From positions 417,119 through 481,118 of the forward strand of contig NZ_FNCS01000001.1 in the NCBI RefSeq assembly GCF_900100665.1: a DNA stretch of 64,000 nucleotides. Reading direction: 5' to 3'. The stretch comes from Pelagibacterium luteolum (GTDB lineage Bacteria; Pseudomonadota; Alphaproteobacteria; Rhizobiales; Devosiaceae). Of the stretch, positions 62,133-64,000 are shown piece after piece (position 1 is the first letter of the stretch; every line of letters starts with the position of its first letter). The notes below the pieces were generated by a model. The model made no database searches. It was not told where the DNA came from and saw only the letters and a program-made list of their open reading frames with translations. The translations under genes were made by a program, and so were the position numbers.

Positions 62133-63332
62133 TCAGAGCATGAACGCTTCGCGGTCCTTCTTTTTCAGCCGTTCGGTTTCCGATTTCAATTGCCCGCACG
62201 CGGCAAAGATATCGCGCCCGCGCGGCGTTCTGACCGGGGACGCATAACCGGCCCGATTGACGATATCGGCAAACGCCTCGATCCGATCCCAGTCCGAACA
62301 GACATAGTTCGACCCCGGCCATGGATTGAACGGGATCAGATTGATCTTGGCCGGAATATGCTTGAGCAGCCGCACCAATTCGCGCGCATCGGCGTCGGAA
62401 TCGTTGATGTCCTTGAGCATAACATATTCAAATGTAATGCGTTTTGCGTTCGACACGCCCGGATAGGTCCGGCACGCCTCAAGCAATTGCTCCAGCGGCC
62501 ATTTCTTGTTGATCGGCACCAGGACGTCGCGCAGATCGTCGCGAACGGCATGCAGCGAAATCGCCAGCATCACCCCAATTTCCGACCCCGTCGGCTCGAT
62601 CTGCGGCACGACACCCGACGTCGAAAGCGTGATGCGGCGCTTCGACAGCGACAACCCCTCGCCGTCCGAGGCGATCAGCAAAGCCTGCTTGACGGCCTCG
62701 TAATTATAGAGCGGTTCGCCCATCCCCATCATGACGATATTGGTGATCGCCCGGCTATCGCCATGCGGCACCAGACCATCGGTAGGCCGCACCCCGCCCG
62801 GGAAATCCCCAAGACGCTCGCGTGCCATCATCACCTGGCCCAGGATTTCCCCAGCCGTCAGATTACGCACCAGCTTTTGCGTTCCCGTATGGCAGAACGA
62901 ACACGTGAGCGTACACCCGACCTGCGAGGACACGCACAGCGTTCCACGATCCGATTCAGGGATATAGACGGTTTCGACCTCGACAGGCGGCATGTTGGGA
63001 TGGGCGGGATCGCGAAACCGGAACAGCCATTTGCGCGTCCCGTCGATCGACACCTGTTCGGAAACGATCTCCGGCCGCCCGATCGTGAACGCCTGCGCCA
63101 GATCGGCGCGCAGCCCCTTGGCGATATTGCTCATATCGCCAAAATCGGTAGCTCCGTTCACATACATCCAGTTCCAAAGCTGGCTGGCGCGCATACGGCT
63201 GTCGCGCTCTGAAAGCCCGATGGCACCAAGCTGCGCTGCAATGTCTTTTTTGGACAGCCCCAACAGATCAACCGGTCCGGTTCGTTCCGGACGCGGCACA
63301 GAGCCATGATCGATATTGAGCGCCAAACTCAT
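62133..63332 (-). CDS. rlmN: 23S rRNA and tRNA adenine-C2 methyltransferase RlmN
   Basis: Radical-SAM methylation of A2503 in 23S rRNA and A37 in tRNAs. 399 residues: RNA-binding N-terminus ([20 protein letters not shown]), the cluster motif [12 protein letters not shown] (CxxxCxxC), [22 protein letters not shown] and the C-terminal methyl-carrying Cys in [12 protein letters not shown] 63332 is chosen over the TTG at 63347. Complete. Confidence 0.96.
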   Translation of the reverse strand: MSLALNIDHGSVPRPERTGPVDLLGLSKKDIAAQLGAIGLSERDSRMRASQLWNWMYVNGATDFGDMSNIAKGLRADLAQAFTIGRPEIVSEQVSIDGTRKWLFRFRDPAHPNMPPVEVETVYIPESDRGTLCVSSQVGCTLTCSFCHTGTQKLVRNLTAGEILGQVMMARERLGDFPGGVRPTDGLVPHGDSRAITNIVMMGMGEPLYNYEAVKQALLIASDGEGLSLSKRRITLSTSGVVPQIEPTGSEIGVMLAISLHAVRDDLRDVLVPINKKWPLEQLLEACRTYPGVSNAKRITFEYVMLKDINDSDADARELVRLLKHIPAKINLIPFNPWPGSNYVCSDWDRIEAFADIVNRAGYASPVRTPRGRDIFAACGQLKSETERLKKKDREAFML

Positions 63333-63453
63333 GGGCGTACGTTCCAAATAATGTGTGAGGCGAATATGGATCGGGGCGCCGCCAATTCAAGCGCGCCAAG
63401 GATCCGGGCTCGCCTTTAGCACACCGGGCCGGTCAGCGCAAAGCGAAGGCTTG

Positions 63454-63966
63454 CTAACAGGCCCCATCGATAGCATTGGTCGCAGCGGTCGCGCCGGAAA
63501 GTGAAAAGGTCTGCCGCACGGTTGAACCATCCGCCTGTGTTCCTTCCACAACCATTGTCGATCCCCCACGAATGGCCTGGATCGCGCTGGTGGTCTCTCC
63601 GGTGTCTGCAAGCCATGCCGCGTCGTCCTGGGTATAGAGTTCGAAACTCTGGCTGCCTACGATGAGCGATGCAGTGGCTTCGCTGTCCAAGCCATACCCC
63701 GTCACGATATTGATCTCTGACCGCACGCCCTGGTCTGGTCTGTGGGTAATGTAGAAATACCCTTCGCTCGTCCCCGCCTCCGGTTCGGTCGCCGTGGGTC
63801 GGGACAACACGAAACAGATCTGACCGGCACTTTCGGTCGTCGCATAGGCTGTCCAGGCGTTGTGCTCGCTCAGAACGCGCACCGATTGCGCCATGGCCGG
63901 CAGCGTGGTCGCAGCAAGCACCGTTGCGGCCAAAACGATGGAGAGACGGCGATGAAGTCCAGTCAT
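63454..63966 (-). CDS. Secreted invasion-associated locus B (IalB)-family protein
   Basis: 170 residues with a signal peptide (LSIVLAATVLAATTLPAMAQ). The mature part has WTAYATTESAGQICFVLSRPTATEP, YFYITHRPDQGVRSEINIVTGYGL, VGSQSFELYTQDDAAWLAD and a closing SLSGATAATNAIDGAC, as in IalB-like proteins of Hyphomicrobiales. Family members are periplasmic; the invasion link comes from Bartonella and need not apply. Its promoter is beyond the window edge. Confidence 0.85.
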   Translation of the reverse strand: MTGLHRRLSIVLAATVLAATTLPAMAQSVRVLSEHNAWTAYATTESAGQICFVLSRPTATEPEAGTSEGYFYITHRPDQGVRSEINIVTGYGLDSEATASLIVGSQSFELYTQDDAAWLADTGETTSAIQAIRGGSTMVVEGTQADGSTVRQTFSLSGATAATNAIDGAC

Positions 63967-64000
63967 GACGGCGAGGTCCTTCAGGTCTTTTTTGAGAGAA

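Overview
The window is a 64 kb GC-rich piece of an alphaproteobacterial chromosome. Gene content and order point to Hyphomicrobiales, and the protein sequences feel closest to Devosiaceae (Devosia or Pelagibacterium); the family level is an inference from memory. The supporting signs are a K+-insensitive proton-pumping pyrophosphatase, a 1587-residue NAD-glutamate dehydrogenase, the hemC-hemD-mic60-hemY order, a DUF1674 (SDHAF4-like) protein, an IalB-like secreted protein, an opgG/opgH/opgC osmoregulated-glucan cluster and rhizobial-type intergenic palindromes. I see no phage, insertion sequence, CRISPR array or rRNA. It reads as ordinary core chromosome, dense on both strands, with one toxin-antitoxin pair.

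Layout. 1-7.5 kb: 3'-part of nudK, VOC and DUF1737 proteins, carbonic anhydrase, a DMT exporter, asd-yciI, a FAS1 protein with tandem terminators, a PagL-like lipid A deacylase, a DUF892 stress protein and a luciferase-like oxidoreductase. 7.6-16 kb: leuD-leuB, deoD, and the htpX-rsmB-heparinase-purH run. 16-21 kb: SDHAF4-like protein and the opgG-(47-aa ORF)-opgH-opgC operon. 21-29.6 kb: DUF1761, tsaD-gpsA-yciI-EVE, hemC-hemD-mic60-hemY, tRNA-Thr(CGT). 29.6-36 kb: FeeM-like N-acyl amino acid synthase, GGDEF-EAL protein, phhB, two coupled membrane proteins, a TerB-like protein, a predicted sigma-54 small RNA, yggT. 36.5-46.7 kb: hppA, NAD-GDH, ppa, leuC, a zincin. 46.9-54.7 kb: an orphan small protein, a degenerate GGDEF protein, a membrane-protein/ClpP-like pair, a Tat-exported MBL hydrolase, brnTA, clpS, typA. 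54.9-64 kb: VOC, ECF sigma factor and PAS-PAS-GGDEF-EAL run; argG, lysE, rlmJ, pmp3, rlmN-GNAT, ialB-like.

The most useful non-obvious signals are regulatory. (1) The unlinked leuC and leuDB transcription units share an inverted repeat, CCGTACC-N4-GGTACGG, each just downstream of a predicted promoter. (2) A near-perfect sigma-54 promoter sits about 90 bp upstream of a strong terminator in an otherwise empty region, predicting a roughly 90-nt RNA. (3) The conserved N-terminal signature of OpgH lies on a separate 47-codon ORF, out of frame with opgH. (4) Two palindromic repeat families recur only between genes, and four times occur as an ordered pair. (5) brnT has a textbook promoter overlapped by an AT-rich palindrome that also fixes its TTG start. 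Three c-di-GMP-type proteins occur; the GGDEF domains of two of them are visibly degenerate.
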